A stretch of DNA of 64,000 nucleotides from Nannobrachium achirus. Its lineage: Eukaryota; Chordata; Actinopteri; Myctophiformes; Myctophidae. Positions 45,667 through 57,926 of the stretch are shown here, one piece after another. The notes beneath the pieces are model-generated. The model did not search any database. It was not told the origin of the DNA and saw nothing but the letters and a program-made list of their open reading frames with translations. The stretch is from NCBI GenBank assembly GCA_963921795.1, contig OY997640.1, positions 12,147,023 to 12,211,022 on the forward strand, in the 5' to 3' direction. The first letter of the stretch is position 1. The number at the start of each line of letters is the position of its first letter. The position numbers and the translations under genes were made by a program.

Positions 45667-47561
45667 TTTCGCGGCGGCTTCCCACAGGCTTTGTGGGAGC
45701 TGGCCGGTATCCCGTGCCTGGGAGGGTGGCGGGATTGAGAGCGGGCTTGAGCCCCCGCTGCAGTGCGAGGGGGTCCCGCGGAGGAAGAAGAGGGGGTCCT
45801 AGGGGGATTGTTATGTTTCCCCTGCTTGGAGGAAGAGCGCCCCCTGTCAGCCTGACCAGGGGCCTTGCTCCGTCCCTGTCTCTTTTCCTTTCTGGGTACC
45901 TGGGGGTCCGTCGTGGCCCCCAGGAGCTCCAGAGTGATCTTCTTATCCGCCACCTCCTGGCGGAGAAGCTCCAGTCCACCGCCCATGAGGAAGGTAGGGT
46001 GGCCGGGAAGGTCTTGCAGGATCTTCCCGGTCTCCTCTCCAGAACTGCCAGGACACTGTACCTTGTCTAGCCACCTGGCACGTTCCGCCTGGATGCAATA
46101 ATCCATGCCATGTCCAAGCCACTCGATCGCGTGGACATTCAAGTCCATCAGCATGCGCAGCGACTTGTCCATTTCCTCCACCAACACGTCAGGCACCTCC
46201 CGCATCTCGCTGAGGAGGCGCCTGGTGGAGGAAAGCAGCAGCTGGGTGGCGTTCATCGTCCTGGCTGCCAGCGCGGACGATCTGTAAGAGTTCCTCACCC
46301 TTGAAGACTGCTTGTCGTCAAAGGGGATGGCAAACCCAGGAGGCTTCTTACCCACGGCCAGATTGAGGGGAGGCCGGCCTCCAGGACCGGTCCGCTCATG
46401 GTTGGGCTTGATGCTCCCTATCAGGGACTGGGCCATCAGCTTGTCCATGGGAGGGCACAAGGGGATTCCCGCCTTCTCTGAGTCGCGGTAATCGACCAGG
46501 AAGGGGAGCTTGGGGGGGTCCTTGTGTGTAGTCCAGGTTGAATGCAGGGCCTCTGCAAAGCCTGGGACTAGTGGTAGCTTTTCCATCCGACGCGGGGGAG
46601 AGGACTCCAAATCCTGGCCCAGGAGAGGAATCCTAGCCCGTGGTCCGAGTGGCGCATCTCCGAGTGGCAGCTCCAGGCCACAACGGATGGCGGCGCGTTC
46701 CAGCACCGAGAGCTCGTCCATGGGGATGGAGTCTGGGTCTTGCGCCGCTGCCCCTCTCGCCCCAGCCGGCATGGAAGGGGGGAGAGAGGCAGAAGGGGCT
46801 TGGGAGGACGCGGCGGAGATGGAAGCCTCGGCATGAGGAACCACCCTGGCCGCGCCTCCGCCCTGTCCGGAGGGGAAAGAGGACTCGTCCTCCTCCGAGT
46901 ACTCACCCTCCGTGTCCAACTCCTCCATGTCGTAGTCCTCTAGCTCCGGTTCGTCTCCGTCGCTAGCATGCCAGGAGACGGGGCTAGGTGGCCGCATAGC
47001 CCGTAGCTGGGGGACGGAGAAGGAGAGAGGAATGTCCCCGACGACTAGAGGGTGGAATTCCTTGGGGGGGACGATCCACGTTGTAGCTGGCGGAGAAACA
47101 ACGTGGGCGGTCTTGCATGTTCTCTTCTTGGGCACGGCACCAGTCGAGCCCGTCGGAGAAACAGCAGTGGAAACAGGGGCCGCAGACCCGCTAGCAACGG
47201 GGCTACCGAAGCTAGCAGAGGGCGAGGCCGCTGGAGGCCTAACCACGTGGCGAGAAGCAGCGCTGTGGCGTTCAGCGCTGTCCGGCACACGAGGAGAGGT
47301 GTCTGGGAGGGTTCCGGCGGAGACCGTGGTGTGAAGGCCGTAGCCGAGGGCTGGAACATCGTACTGGAGGCATTCAGCACAGTTCACCCCCGTGGCCGGG
47401 GCCGGAGGGGACAGAGAGGCCAAGGCGTGTCCTACCCCCATGCAGACAATGCAGAACGGATGTGTATCTTCATTGGCGATGAGGCCTTTGCAGCTGGGAA
47501 GGCCGCACTTCTTCGGTACCCTAGCTAGCAGGCTGCTAACTGTAGGTCGACGAGCTGCCAT
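45663..47561 (-). CDS. DIRS gag-like part
   Basis: A 632-residue frame that comes first in the element. It is rich in Pro, Ser and Ala, with Cys residues near the N terminus (CGLPSC, FCIVC) and an acidic stretch. Position and composition fit the gag-like protein of fish DIRS elements. Confidence 0.7.
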   Translation of the reverse strand: MAARRPTVSSLLARVPKKCGLPSCKGLIANEDTHPFCIVCMGVGHALASLSPPAPATGVNCAECLQYDVPALGYGLHTTVSAGTLPDTSPRVPDSAERHSAASRHVVRPPAASPSASFGSPVASGSAAPVSTAVSPTGSTGAVPKKRTCKTAHVVSPPATTWIVPPKEFHPLVVGDIPLSFSVPQLRAMRPPSPVSWHASDGDEPELEDYDMEELDTEGEYSEEDESSFPSGQGGGAARVVPHAEASISAASSQAPSASLPPSMPAGARGAAAQDPDSIPMDELSVLERAAIRCGLELPLGDAPLGPRARIPLLGQDLESSPPRRMEKLPLVPGFAEALHSTWTTHKDPPKLPFLVDYRDSEKAGIPLCPPMDKLMAQSLIGSIKPNHERTGPGGRPPLNLAVGKKPPGFAIPFDDKQSSRVRNSYRSSALAARTMNATQLLLSSTRRLLSEMREVPDVLVEEMDKSLRMLMDLNVHAIEWLGHGMDYCIQAERARWLDKVQCPGSSGEETGKILQDLPGHPTFLMGGGLELLRQEVADKKITLELLGATTDPQVPRKEKRQGRSKAPGQADRGRSSSKQGKHNNPPRTPSSSSAGPPRTAAGAQARSQSRHPPRHGIPASSHKACGKPPRK

Positions 47562-47826
47562 CGTGAGCTAACCGAAGCTAAGCGAAGCTAAGCTAAGGCA
47601 GGGAGACACGTGGCAGAACGTACAGAGAAGAAGTAAAGACTCAAAGCGAAAGTGAAGAAAAGAGACCGAACTGTTAAGAAGAATAGAATTAGAACGTACA
47701 GGAGAATAATCTCTAAAGGCCAGTGGCCGACTTTCCTAGTCAACGCTTAGGCTAAACTTTAAAGAAAATTATACTTATATGGCTGAGTTCGCGACACTAG
47801 TTGCAGGTAAGCAGAGGTGCGGAAGA

Positions 47827-47998
47827 GGAAGTTATGATAGCCCGCAGGGCTTATATACACTCGGGGGCGGTGCCCTCGTTTGTGATTGACAGCCCTACCG
47901 ACAAATTATATTTCTCGTACGGGAGCTTATGAGTTTTACTCTGTTGCAGCGCCAGATGGCGCTGATATCCCAATGGGGGACCTTGTCTGGAGGTATGA
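47827..47998. repeat. DIRS inverted terminal repeat, right
   Basis: Inverted partner of 41,224-41,425. On the minus strand it opens the element and holds a TATATAAG box, a likely promoter. Confidence 0.85.
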
Positions 47999-48465
47999 CA
48001 ATAAACAGCCGATGTACAAGCACACAACGCCTCGCGGTGCGAGGCGTTGTGTGCTTGTAGATCTGCTGTTTTCACTACTGCTGTGCGACAGCCTCGTATG
48101 ATGAAGCAGGGCTTTACTTTGCGAAGAAACGTACACATTTGAAATTTTGGTTTCTTCCTGACAGTGACGATATTTACACCCCCGTATTATGTTGGTGTGC
48201 CCATGGATTCTTGGGACAAGAAAAGTGTGCCCATGCAGAAAAAAGGTTGAGAACCACTGGACTAGAGTACTACCACTGGACTTCAGTGTGTCGGCCACCG
48301 CTATAGTGATTGAGAGAGTTCTACTCCCCAGACATTTAGGGGCTTGTTAAATGCAGGAGAGCTGGGGAGTTGCGGTTGGGCTTGTGGCTTTCATTCCCCC
48401 TGGCCATAAGTTACTCTTTAAAGCTGTCTCCCTGCCTTTTCTGTTCCTCTTTCTGACTCACTCAC

Positions 48466-48480
48466 GCACACACACACACA

Positions 48481-48513
<33 letters not shown>

Positions 48514-48562
48514 GCACGCAAGCACGCACGCACGCACGCACACGCGCACATGGGCATGCACG
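48466..48562 (+). repeat. (CA)n/(CACG)n microsatellite
   Basis: Alternating ACAC and GCAC units. Other simple repeats: AATAG 6,646-6,685; GGAGA 13,006-13,063 and 35,836-35,903; CT 18,587-18,625; ATAAT 19,302-19,350; AT 39,714-39,749; CA 50,451-50,534; GT 58,536-58,645; CA 59,766-59,871; GAAT 62,282-62,335. Confidence 0.95.
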
Positions 48563-48721
48563 CACGTATGCGCGCACGCGTTTGTATTTCTATACTTGTG
48601 AGGACTTCAACTTTTTGGATAGAGACGTTATGGACGCTAACACAACTTTTTGCCATCGCAGTGTTATGTGTGAGCTTGTAGATCGGTTATTACAGTTTAC
48701 TTTACAGTTTACAGTTTAGGC

Positions 48722-49150
48722 CAGGGGTCTTCAACGTTTTCAGGCCAGGGACCCCTTAACTGAGAGAGAGATGAATCAGGGACCCCCTCTACATATTGTA
48801 AAAAATGCGTTGTGCAGATTTTCATCGACTTGTTTGACAGTCATCAGTTAATGTTTTTTCAGACATTTAGCCACTTCAATCATCAAATCGTCGATACGTA
48901 GTAAACTTGACCTTTCACTCTGTACTTGGTCTGCTCTTTTTGACCTCTACACCAAACCTCTTTGCTGAACTGCGAGGCGTTGAGAGCTTGTAGATCTGCT
49001 ATTTTCGGCTAAAGTTCTCAGAATAGGGATGCAAGAGTTCAAAGTTTTTAATTGAAAATAATTATCCTATCACAGAAGGATCTTTGTGGCCCCCCTGTAG
49101 TAACTCTGAGGACCCCCTAGGGGTCCCGGACCCCTTGTTGAAGACCCCTG
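48722..49150. mobile_element. hAT-type MITE (CAGGGGTCTTCAAC family)
   Basis: Perfect 8-bp duplication GTTTAGGC at 48,714-48,721 and 49,151-49,158. It split a common fish repeat ending in 'atttagcagatgctctta'. Confidence 0.88.
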
Positions 49151-49976
49151 GTTTAGGCATTTAGCAGATGCTCTTAGTCTTAATCCATGCAGAGTGACTT
49201 ACAATAAGCAGGGTAATACAGTACATGATCAATACAATAAGCAAGGTAATACATCAAGCTTGAGCAGCAACATGCCAATTGTCAACCCCTCAACACTAAG
49301 TTATCACACTGTCCAACTACTGTTAATTATTGTGTCCACCAGACCACTAGTGTACCAAATAAAACACACGAACAATTATGTGTTTTTAGAGCAGTGTCAT
49401 TTTACAAATTGTGTTCATTTAAGTAAAATAGCTACTTTCATTATTGGTAACACAGTTGCAGCTTACAAGAAATGCCAATAAGAATAAACCATTTGATAAT
49501 CTCAGCTATAATTTCTAAATGTTTGATGCAGGACAATAATTATTGTAATTTAATTTATTTTAAGTAATGAACAACAAGGGAATATCAGTGAATAATAACT
49601 TTAATAGATATTTTTAAATTTTAAACCCCTTTTTAATTATTTTTCAAGCCTAATATGTGTAATCTTTGTGTACATTTCGGATATTGCAGGTATGTTCAGG
49701 TATAATCATAGTCTGACAACCCCCATTCTTAGCAATGCTATCTTCAGAGAGAGAGAGAGGCTCTGATCACTTAACATTCCAATCAATCAACTTATTGTCG
49801 CCAGCTGGTCTCTGTGTGATGGGGAGAAACCAGTGACTATTAGTTGGTTAATTCTTTAAAAAAATCACAACTCTTGACAGGAATGGGCTAGAGACTTACT
49901 CTTTTTCCATAAATGCTCAGAAATGCCTGGGGGGTGCAGTGCACCCCCTGCCCCCATAAAGTCTGCCCATGCAATC

Positions 49977-50377
49977 AGTACTCTGTTACAAGTAGAAGTC
50001 CAGAATTAAAAATGTACTTGAGTAAAAGTACAAAAGTGTTGGCATCAAAATGTACTTAAAGTACTAAAAGTAAAAGTACAAAAACAATGTTTGAAAATAG
50101 CAGATCTACAAGCTCACAACGCATAGCCAAGGTATAAAATAGGGCTAAAGTGGTTTATGTATGTTTTAACATAATTATAATTTATATCAGCAAAGTAACT
50201 AGTAACTAAAGTTTTCAAATAAATGTAGTGGAGTAAAAGTAGAATATTTGGATCTGAGATGTAGTGGAGTAGAAGTAAAAGTATTGGAAACTGTAAATAC
50301 TCAAGTAAAGTTCAAATACATCAAAACTGTACTTAAGTACATACTTACGTAAATGTACTTAGTTACTTTACACCACT
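49977..50377 (-). mobile_element. AAGTAC-rich hAT-like MITE
   Basis: Ends at TTACACCACTG (complement CAGTGGTGTAA), the full terminus missing from the intron copies. It contains half of an AGATCTACAAGC hairpin (50,095-50,125). Confidence 0.65.
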
Positions 50378-50463
50378 GGAAAATGTCTATTTCTGAAATT
50401 ATACTATACTTGTGGGAACATTCAGAGAAACTTGCACACTCTCTCTCTCTCTCACACACACGC

Positions 50464-50539
<76 letters not shown>

Positions 50540-51366
50540 ACCTGCTCTACTGCACACAGGTCTTGTTGTGAGTGTCCCAAGGCAGCAGTGTCCCATGCTT
50601 GCGGGCAGATGATAGAAGCAGGAGGAAAAAGAAAATAAATATGTAATAATCCGGTCCTCTGCACGGGGCTCTCGCTGCATGCTTTATTATCCTATCAGAA
50701 GTTGTGCCAGCCGTGCTGCATGCTAAGAAGAACATCCTTCTTTATGTTGACTTTTTTACTTAACTTTCTGAAGGAATATCATATCGCTGCTGTCGGGGCA
50801 TGGGACCTCTTATCTCCATATTTTAACTTTCCTGTTTGTTTTAGTGTTTTTGGTAAATTAACCAGTGTTGTAAAGTAACTGAGGACATTTACTTAAAGGG
50901 GCCCCACCATGAATTTCACATTTTTATTTTTTTTCATGTTTTTTGGTCTTCCCAGTGTCTCTTCCAGCCCCCCCCCCCAAAAAAACACATTCATTAGCTC
51001 TAAGCCTTGCCTTTCAATTCAGTGATTTTCTGAATGGGCGTGTCTGAACGGTACTCTTTTGAAATCGTCCCCATGCTATGTCACAGGGGGCTCATTTCCT
51101 ATTGGGCCCCCTCGAGAAGGAGGCGGTACTTTTTGAGAGGCTATATTCTATTGATACTATATACAGTATATGAGGTGGAACCATGAGGTAAAGTGGTACT
51201 AAAATTGGAATGATACAGAGAAGATTAAGATTGACTCTACATGGTTCTCATCGTGGTTCTCTAATATTCTCTGTATCGTTTACATTTTGCCCAAATACAT
51301 CACCCCGTTGCCAACAAAGGGCATTTTGGTATTGCATCTGAAACGGCTTGGAATTAGAGACAGACA

Positions 51367-52950
51367 GGTCAGGGTACTAAAGTATCGTTAGATTTTCAAT
51401 AGGAATTCAATTTTAAAAAATCATTTTTCTCTCAATTTTCTAATTTTCTAGCTCCCCATAAAATCAAATATTGGTTCATTTTTCCAATTTTCTAGCTTGC
51501 AAAAAAATCAGGAAAATGCTTCAATTTTTTAAATGTGTGATTCATATTTGTCATTATTTGATTTGGAACCGACAAAGGAAAAACATCTTTAAAAAAGGTA
51601 TTTTTCATTTTTTTACCACATTACGAATATCAAAAAATGGACCAATTTTTCAAATTTTCTAGCTTGCAAAAAAATCAGGAAAATGCTTCAATTTTTTAAA
51701 TGTGTGATTCGTCTTTGTCATTATTTGATTTGGAACCGACAAAGGAAAAACATCTTTAAAAAGGTATTTCTTAATTTCTTACCCCATTACAACAATCAAA
51801 AAATGGGCCCATTTTTCCAATTTTCTAGCCCACAAAAAAATCAGGAAAATGCTTAAAATTTGCTCAATTTTTTGAATGTGTGATTCATATTTTGGCATTA
51901 TTTGATTTGGAACCGACAAACAAAAAATAGGCCCATTATTCAATTTTCAAGTCCAGGAAAGAAATCGTCATCATGAATGTCACGTGACCACGTGTCAAGT
52001 CACATGGTACACAACTTCAAAATAAAAGCTGTAGGCTAGTCTAACATCCAAGTAATAGGATCAACATGCAGGCAGGCAGGGGGTCCATGAGGGGTTTACA
52101 AGGGGGTCCATGGCTGGTTCCCAAAGTGTGGTTTGGGGACCCCCAGGGTTTCTATGGCTGGTTCACAACAGCCTGGTACACGTACAGCCATGGCTGGTTC
52201 CCAAAGTGTGGTTCGGGGACCTCTGGAGGTCCATGACGGATTTCCAAGGGGGTCCATGGCTGGTTCTCAAAGTGTGGTTCGGGGACCTCTGGGGGTCCCT
52301 GAGGGGTTTCCAAGGGGGTCCATGGCTGCTTAGCAATAAGTGTGTTTAATTGCGACCGTAGTAGGTCGCAGTTACTTTTACACTCTCTACTATCCAAACC
52401 TCCACCAGCCGTCAGCCTGTCCTTCCCTCCGTCACGTCACTCGTCACACGTCACACTTTCCCCCTACTCATATCTCCGCCACCGTTGCCCCGATCCATGC
52501 CAAAATTTCCATACAAACTCCTTGCCTGCCAAACTACAACCTCGAAGGACCCCCGGAGCTCCAGGGACCCCCAGGTCCCTGGGGGACCCCCAGGTGTAAA
52601 AAATGACCAAATGTGCAAAAAAGACCACCCCAACGGGGCTGCTCACGGGGAATTCCCGGGGACCACCGACTCCTGGTGCTCCAGAACGGATGCAAAAGTG
52701 GTGGCGCCCCCAGTGGAGGACCCCCTCCACTGCAGCTCACATAAAATGCCTTAACTCGGGCTAGGAGCGACCGGGAGAGCCGGGGCCGGTACCTATTCGT
52801 CCGCCTCGGCGGCGCGGAGACCCCACCTCTCATTTCTCATATGGCCCTCTTCTAGCGCCACCATGAGGCCGATTCTGCAAAACACATTTTTGGACACTGC
52901 TCCTAAAATTTTTGCCCTAAAATCACACAAATCGGTACACAGTATGTCTA
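51367..52950 (+). repeat. Left arm of 1.6-kb palindrome
   Basis: Inverted match to 54,372-55,957; about 99% over the first 330 bp by eye. Contains three ~166-bp tandem units (from 51,485) and a GGTCCATGGCTGGTTC minisatellite (52,085-52,330). Confidence 0.9.
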
Positions 52951-53470
52951 CACTCATGTCATCAACTTGGATCTGTCCCATATAGCGCCACCTTCAGGCC
53001 GATTTTTTAAAACACATTTTTGGACACTGCTCCTACAATCTTTGCCCTAAAAACACGCAAATCGCTACACAGTATGTCTACACTCATCTCATCAACATGG
53101 ATCTGTCCCATATAGCGCCACCTTCAGGCCGATTTTTTAAAACACATTTTTGGACACTGCTCCTACAGATTTTGCCCTAAAATCACGCAAATCGCTACAC
53201 AGAGACACTGCTCCTACATATTTTGCCCTAAAATCACGCAAATCGGTACACAGTATGTCTACACTCATCTCATCAACATGGATCTGTCCCATTTAGCGCC
53301 ACCTTCAGGCCGATTTTCTTAAACACATTTTTGGACACTGCTCCTACAGATTTTGCCCTAAAATCACACAAATCGCACAGTATCTCTACAGTCATGTAAT
53401 CAAAACGCATCTGTCCCATCCAGCGCCACCATCAGGACGATTTTGGTAAAACAAACTTTTGGCCTTTTTG
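52850..53470 (+). repeat. ~127-bp tandem repeat in palindrome loop
   Basis: About four to five units marked by CACATTTTTGGACACTGCTC and GCGCCACCTTCAGGCCGATT. More units lie inverted at 53,690-53,990, round a small hairpin near 53,835, and one isolated unit lies at 62,390-62,500. Confidence 0.85.
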
Positions 53471-54371
53471 TGGAGATAAGCGACCAACGGTCGCTTATCT
53501 CCCGATTAGGGAGTCTTACTGGTAGTGTAATAGGTGAAATAGTGTAATAGTGCATTCTTATCAAAACCTCCACCAGCTGTCAGTCTGTCAGTCAGTCTGT
53601 CAGTCAGACTGACTGACAGACTTCTCATAGTGGTTTTGGCTGCCAAACCACTACCCCATTTCTCCCTCTTCTAGCGCCACCATGAGTTCTTGCAAAACAC
53701 ATAATTTTTTGGACACTGCTCCTACAAATTCTGCCCTAAAATCACGTAAAGCGGTACACATTATGTCTACACTCATGTCATCAGCATGGATCTGTCCGAG
53801 ATAGCGCCACCATCAGGGCATCCTAAAATCACGCTTTGCGTGATTTTACGGCAAAATCTGTAAAAGCAGAGTCCAAAAATGTGTTTGAAAAATCGCCCTG
53901 ATGGTGGCGCTATCTTGGACAGTGTAGACATACTGTGTACCGCTTTGCGTGATTTTAGGGCAAAATTTGTAGGAGCAGTGTCCAAAAATGTGTTTTGCAA
54001 GAAGCGGTTGTGGTTTGGCAGGCAAGGAGTATGTGTGCAAAATTTGGCATGGATCTGGGCAACGGTTGCGGAGATATGAGCAGGGCAAAAGTGTGACGTG
54101 TGACAGACAGACAGACAGACAGACTGACTGACGGACGGACGGACGGACGGACGGACGGACGGACGGACTCACAGCTGGTCGAGGTTTTGATAGTAACTGC
54201 GAACGGTCGCAATAACATTTATGCTATTTCAATATTACAAGTAATGCACTATTACACTATTTCACCTATTACACTACCAGTAAGACTCCCTAATCGGGAG
54301 ATAAGCGACCGTAGGTCACATGTATACACAAAGAGGGCTGTAACTGCCATTGGTTCCTAGTTGTGTGGGCA

Positions 54372-55957
54372 ATGTGTAGACATACTGTGTACCGATGTGC
54401 GTGATTTTAGGGCAAAATCTGTAGGAGCAGTGTCCAAAAATGTGTTTTGCAAGAATCGGCCTCATGGTGGCGCTAGAAGAGGGCCATGTGAGAAATGAGG
54501 GGTGGGGTCTCCGCGTTGCCTTGGCGGACGAATAGGTACCGGCCCCGGCTCTCCCGGACGCTCCTAGCCCGAGTTACGGCATTTTATGTGAGCTGCAGTG
54601 GAGGGGGTCCTCCACTGGGGGCGCCACCACTTTGGCATCCGTTCTGGAGCAGCAGGAGTCGGTGGTCCCCGGGAATTCCCCGTGAGCAGCCCCGTTGGGG
54701 TGGTCATTTGGTCATTTTTGCATATTTGGTCATTTTTTACATCTGGGGGTCCCCCAGGGACCTGGGGGTCCCTGGAGGTCCGGGGGTCCTTGGAGGTTGT
54801 AGTTTGGCAGGCAAGGAGCGTGTGTGCAAAATTTGGCATGGATCGGGCCAACGGTTGCGGAGATATGAGCAGGGCAATAGTGTGACGTGTGAGGTGTGAC
54901 AGACAGAGGGACAGACAGACAGACAGACGGACAGTTTGTGCAGGCTGTGATAGTAAGTAGCGACCTACGGTCGCAATTACACTTATTGCTAACCAGCCAT
55001 GGACCCCTTTGGAAACCCCTCAGGGACCCCCAGAGGTCCCCGAACCACATTTATTGCTAACCAGCCATGGACCCCCTTGGAAATCCGTCATGGACCTCAA
55101 GAGGTCCCCGAACCACACTTTGGGAACCAGCCATGGCTGTACGTGTACCAGGCTGTTGTGAACCAGCCATAGAAACCCTGGGGGTCCGCAAACCACACTT
55201 TGGGAACCAGCCATGGACCCCCTTGTAAACCCCTCATGGACCCCCTGCCTGCCTGCATGTTGATCCTATTACTTGGATGTTAGACTAGCCTACAGCTTTT
55301 ATTTTGAAGTTGTGTACCATGTGACTTGACACGTGGTCACGTGACATTCATGATGACGATTTCTTTCCTGGACTTGAAAATTGAATAATGGGCCTATTTT
55401 TTGTTTGTCGGTTCCAAATCAAATAATGCCAAAATATGAATCACACATTCAAAAAATTGAGCAAATTTTAAGCATTTTCCTGATTTTTTTGTGGGCTAGA
55501 AAATTGGAAAAATGGGCCCATTTTTTGATTGTTGTAATGGGGTAAGAAATTAAGAAATACCTTTTTCAAGATGTTTTTCCTTTGTCGGTTCCAAATCAAA
55601 TAATGACAAAGACGAATCACACATTTAAAAAATTGAAGCATTTTCCTGATTTTTTTGCAAGCTAGAAAATTTAAAAAATTGGTCAATTTTTTGATATTCG
55701 TAATGTGGTAAAAAAATGAAAAATACCTTTTTTAAAGATGTTTTTCCTTTGTCGGTTCCAAATCAAATAATGACAAATATGAATCACACATTTAAAAAAT
55801 TGAAGCATTTTCCTGATTTTTTTGCAAGCTAGAAAATTGGAAAAATGAACCAATATTTGATTTTATGGGGAGCTAGAAAATTAGAAAATTGAGAGAAAAA
55901 TGATTTTTTAAAATTGAATTCCTATTGAAAATCTAACGATACTTTAGTACCCTGACC
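54372..55957 (-). repeat. Right arm of 1.6-kb palindrome
   Basis: Complement of the left arm, including its tandem units and the GCGACC palindrome (near 54,960). Confidence 0.9.
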
Positions 55958-56080
55958 CAGACAGAACATGAAATTTCAATATCCGAGTGGTTGTTTAGGC
56001 TAAAACCTGCATAAAACCGTATTATGGACCAATATTTATATAAAATATATATTTTGAATAGCATTGTGGGGCCCCTTTAA

Positions 56081-56737
56081 CTCATACTCTGCGATCCCCG
56101 TCGAAACCGTAGATTTCCCGCTGTACCGCGGTGCCATGCCCGTAGATCCCGGAAGTTTAATTAGCTTTAATCATTATGAAAGGATTAAAAGTATTATCGC
56201 TGATTTTTGCTGATTCTGGCTCTTTAGGCCCGCCCCTTAACTGTATCCTGCCGTATTTCCGTTCTGGACCGGATCTAGCTTTCCGTATCCTGTCTGAGCC
56301 TGGGCCATAGTCCCGCCTCCATTGGTTTACATTGTAACAGAAGAGAAAGCTACTCGGCGATGGAACGCTTGTTTTTCAATCCGATTTTTGCGTTTGGAAA
56401 CTTTGATCCAGTCTCTACACGCCTGGATTATGATCCCCGCACATATCGTGCGTTTTGTGCGTGAACGTGTCCACGTGTTACCATAGCGCACAATTGGCTT
56501 TTTTCAATGTTTTTTCATGTAAACACTGGCTTATAAGCAGGAATACAGCGTGGCAACGGATATGTCTATTTCAATGGGGGGTTTTTTATTCGAAAGCTTG
56601 TCATCGAGTCTACACGTCTACTAGATGAGTCGCGCACAGATTGTGCACGATGCGTGCGCGTGCCCACGTTAAAAGGTAAGGACAATTTGGCAGCTGCTTA
56701 CTACAGCTATGTTTAAAATGGCAGCAAAATTGTTAAG
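56081..56737. other. Unassigned segment right of the TTAA element
   Basis: Unlike its neighbours, with several CpG-rich words. It separates the two halves of an interrupted AAGTAC MITE. No coding sign. Confidence 0.4.
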
Positions 56738-56754
56738 TCTGTACTTAAGTACAA

Positions 56755-56889
56755 TTTGAGGTTCCCAGTTCGATCCCGGCCTCCCCCAGAGTTAAGGTCG
56801 AAGTGTCCTTGAGCAAGACGCTGAACCCCTAATTGCTCCTGATGTGCAGGTTGGTGCTTTGCATGGTTTCCTCTGCCATCTGTGTATGA

Positions 56890-56957
<68 letters not shown>

Positions 56958-56998
56958 CTTGGATTAACATCGCTATATAAATGCACCATTTACCTTAT
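56755..56998 (+). mobile_element. Fish SINE with internal GT microsatellite
   Basis: B box GTTCGATCC, then 'gtgtccttgagcaagacgct' and an end in 'tatataaatgcaccattta', as in common fish SINEs. The GT array (56,890-56,956) has grown in its middle. Confidence 0.65.
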
Positions 56999-56999
56999 T

Positions 57000-57920
57000 A
57001 TTATTATTTTTTTTTGCAGACTGCAAGCTAGGCCGATGTGCTATTTTTACATGAAAAGTAACAGTTTTGGACATATGAGGTTTCCACCTGACAGAGACGA
57101 TATACCTGTAGTGCGTGTGACGTGCGTGTGTGTGTACTATATTGGAGTATTTTCCCTTGTCCTCACTAGAGAAATGGTTGTTTTGATGGTTAACCCTATT
57201 TGTGCCTATCCCGGACAAGTTCGGCTTTTTTCAATCCAATACAATGTTTTTTTTTTGCTATTTTACTTACCCTGAGCTGCTTGTAGAGATGTGGGTGGTC
57301 CTGGCTCGTCCTACGCTTTCCAACGAGTGATTCTAGATGGTCCGACGATTTATTCCATTGAAAATGGTTTAGAATAAAGTTTAGAGCGCCCCCCAAAAAA
57401 ACTCAATATATACTGTCGGCGGCGCGACGTATTCTGGGGTGCCTATCCCGATCTAGTCCGGGATATTTAATAAAATTAATTAATTAATCGGAGGCCTCAA
57501 CGAAGCCCCGGTCTAAATGTCCATCCAAGCCCCGGGCCGCGATTCTGTTTACATCGGCCCGTAATCGGTTAACGCCGCCGCCCGCGCCGCCCGCGCCGCC
57601 CGCGCCGCCCACTCCAATATAAACTCACATCTTTAGAGACCTTTTTCTCTGAACTGTGTTCCCAGTGCAACGACAAAGTTTTTTTGCGGCTAAAATAGCT
57701 TCAGATCGGGCTTCTAAAAAATAAAGAAGCTAATAGCTAACTGTTAGCTAACTTCCTCCGGTCTTCCTTCATAACAGTGAATGCAGTGAAATCCCAAGCC
57801 ACTGCTGCCTGTGTAGACGGAAGTTAGAGCGAAGGTCTCTGCAGAAATGTCTGGCACTCTAGCGGCACCTTGTGGCCCCTGGCATTAAATCAGTTAAGAA
57901 AGAGATTTGGGAGTTAGGCT
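57000..57920. other. No gene seen; GC-rich tract
   Basis: Contains 'gaggtttccacctgacagag' (a repeat tail shared with 63,350), repeated GTGCCTATCCCG words (57,201 and 57,440) and a CCGCGCCGCC array (57,573-57,609). Confidence 0.5.
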
Positions 57921-57926
57921 CAATGG

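Larger units (their letters stand above)
41197..48006 (-). mobile_element. DIRS-family tyrosine-recombinase retroelement (fossil)
   Basis: A 6.8-kb element on the minus strand with gag-like, RT-RNase H and tyrosine recombinase parts, inverted terminal repeats and an internal complementary region, the DIRS layout. It has no target duplication, as expected for this family. It looks close to whole, with perhaps one or two breaks. Open frames, base composition and well-matched terminal repeats suggest a recent insertion. Its outer limits are uncertain by ~4 bp because AAAC is shared with the target. Confidence 0.9.
41067..48259. mobile_element. hAT-type MITE split by a DIRS element
   Basis: Ends are CAGTGTTTTTCAACCACTG and (complement) CAGTGGTTCTCAACC, the Charlie-like hAT terminus. 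They are flanked by 8-bp duplications GACTGGAG (41,059-41,066) and GACTAGAG (48,260-48,267). Without the DIRS insert it is ~0.4 kb and carries the AGATCTACAAGC hairpin. A relative without the insert lies at about 1,640-1,830. Confidence 0.75.
50897..56076. mobile_element. 5.2-kb TTAA-flanked foldback element
   Basis: Termini AGGGGCCCCAC are inverted and flanked by TTAA at 50,893-50,896 and 56,077-56,080, the target of piggyBac- and Kolobok-type DNA transposons. No transposase is seen. The inside is a nested palindrome with tandem repeats. The interrupted neighbour to the left is the end of an AAGTAC-type MITE (50,862-50,892), whose continuation appears only at about 56,738, so 56,081-56,737 may also be inserted. 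Confidence 0.7.
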
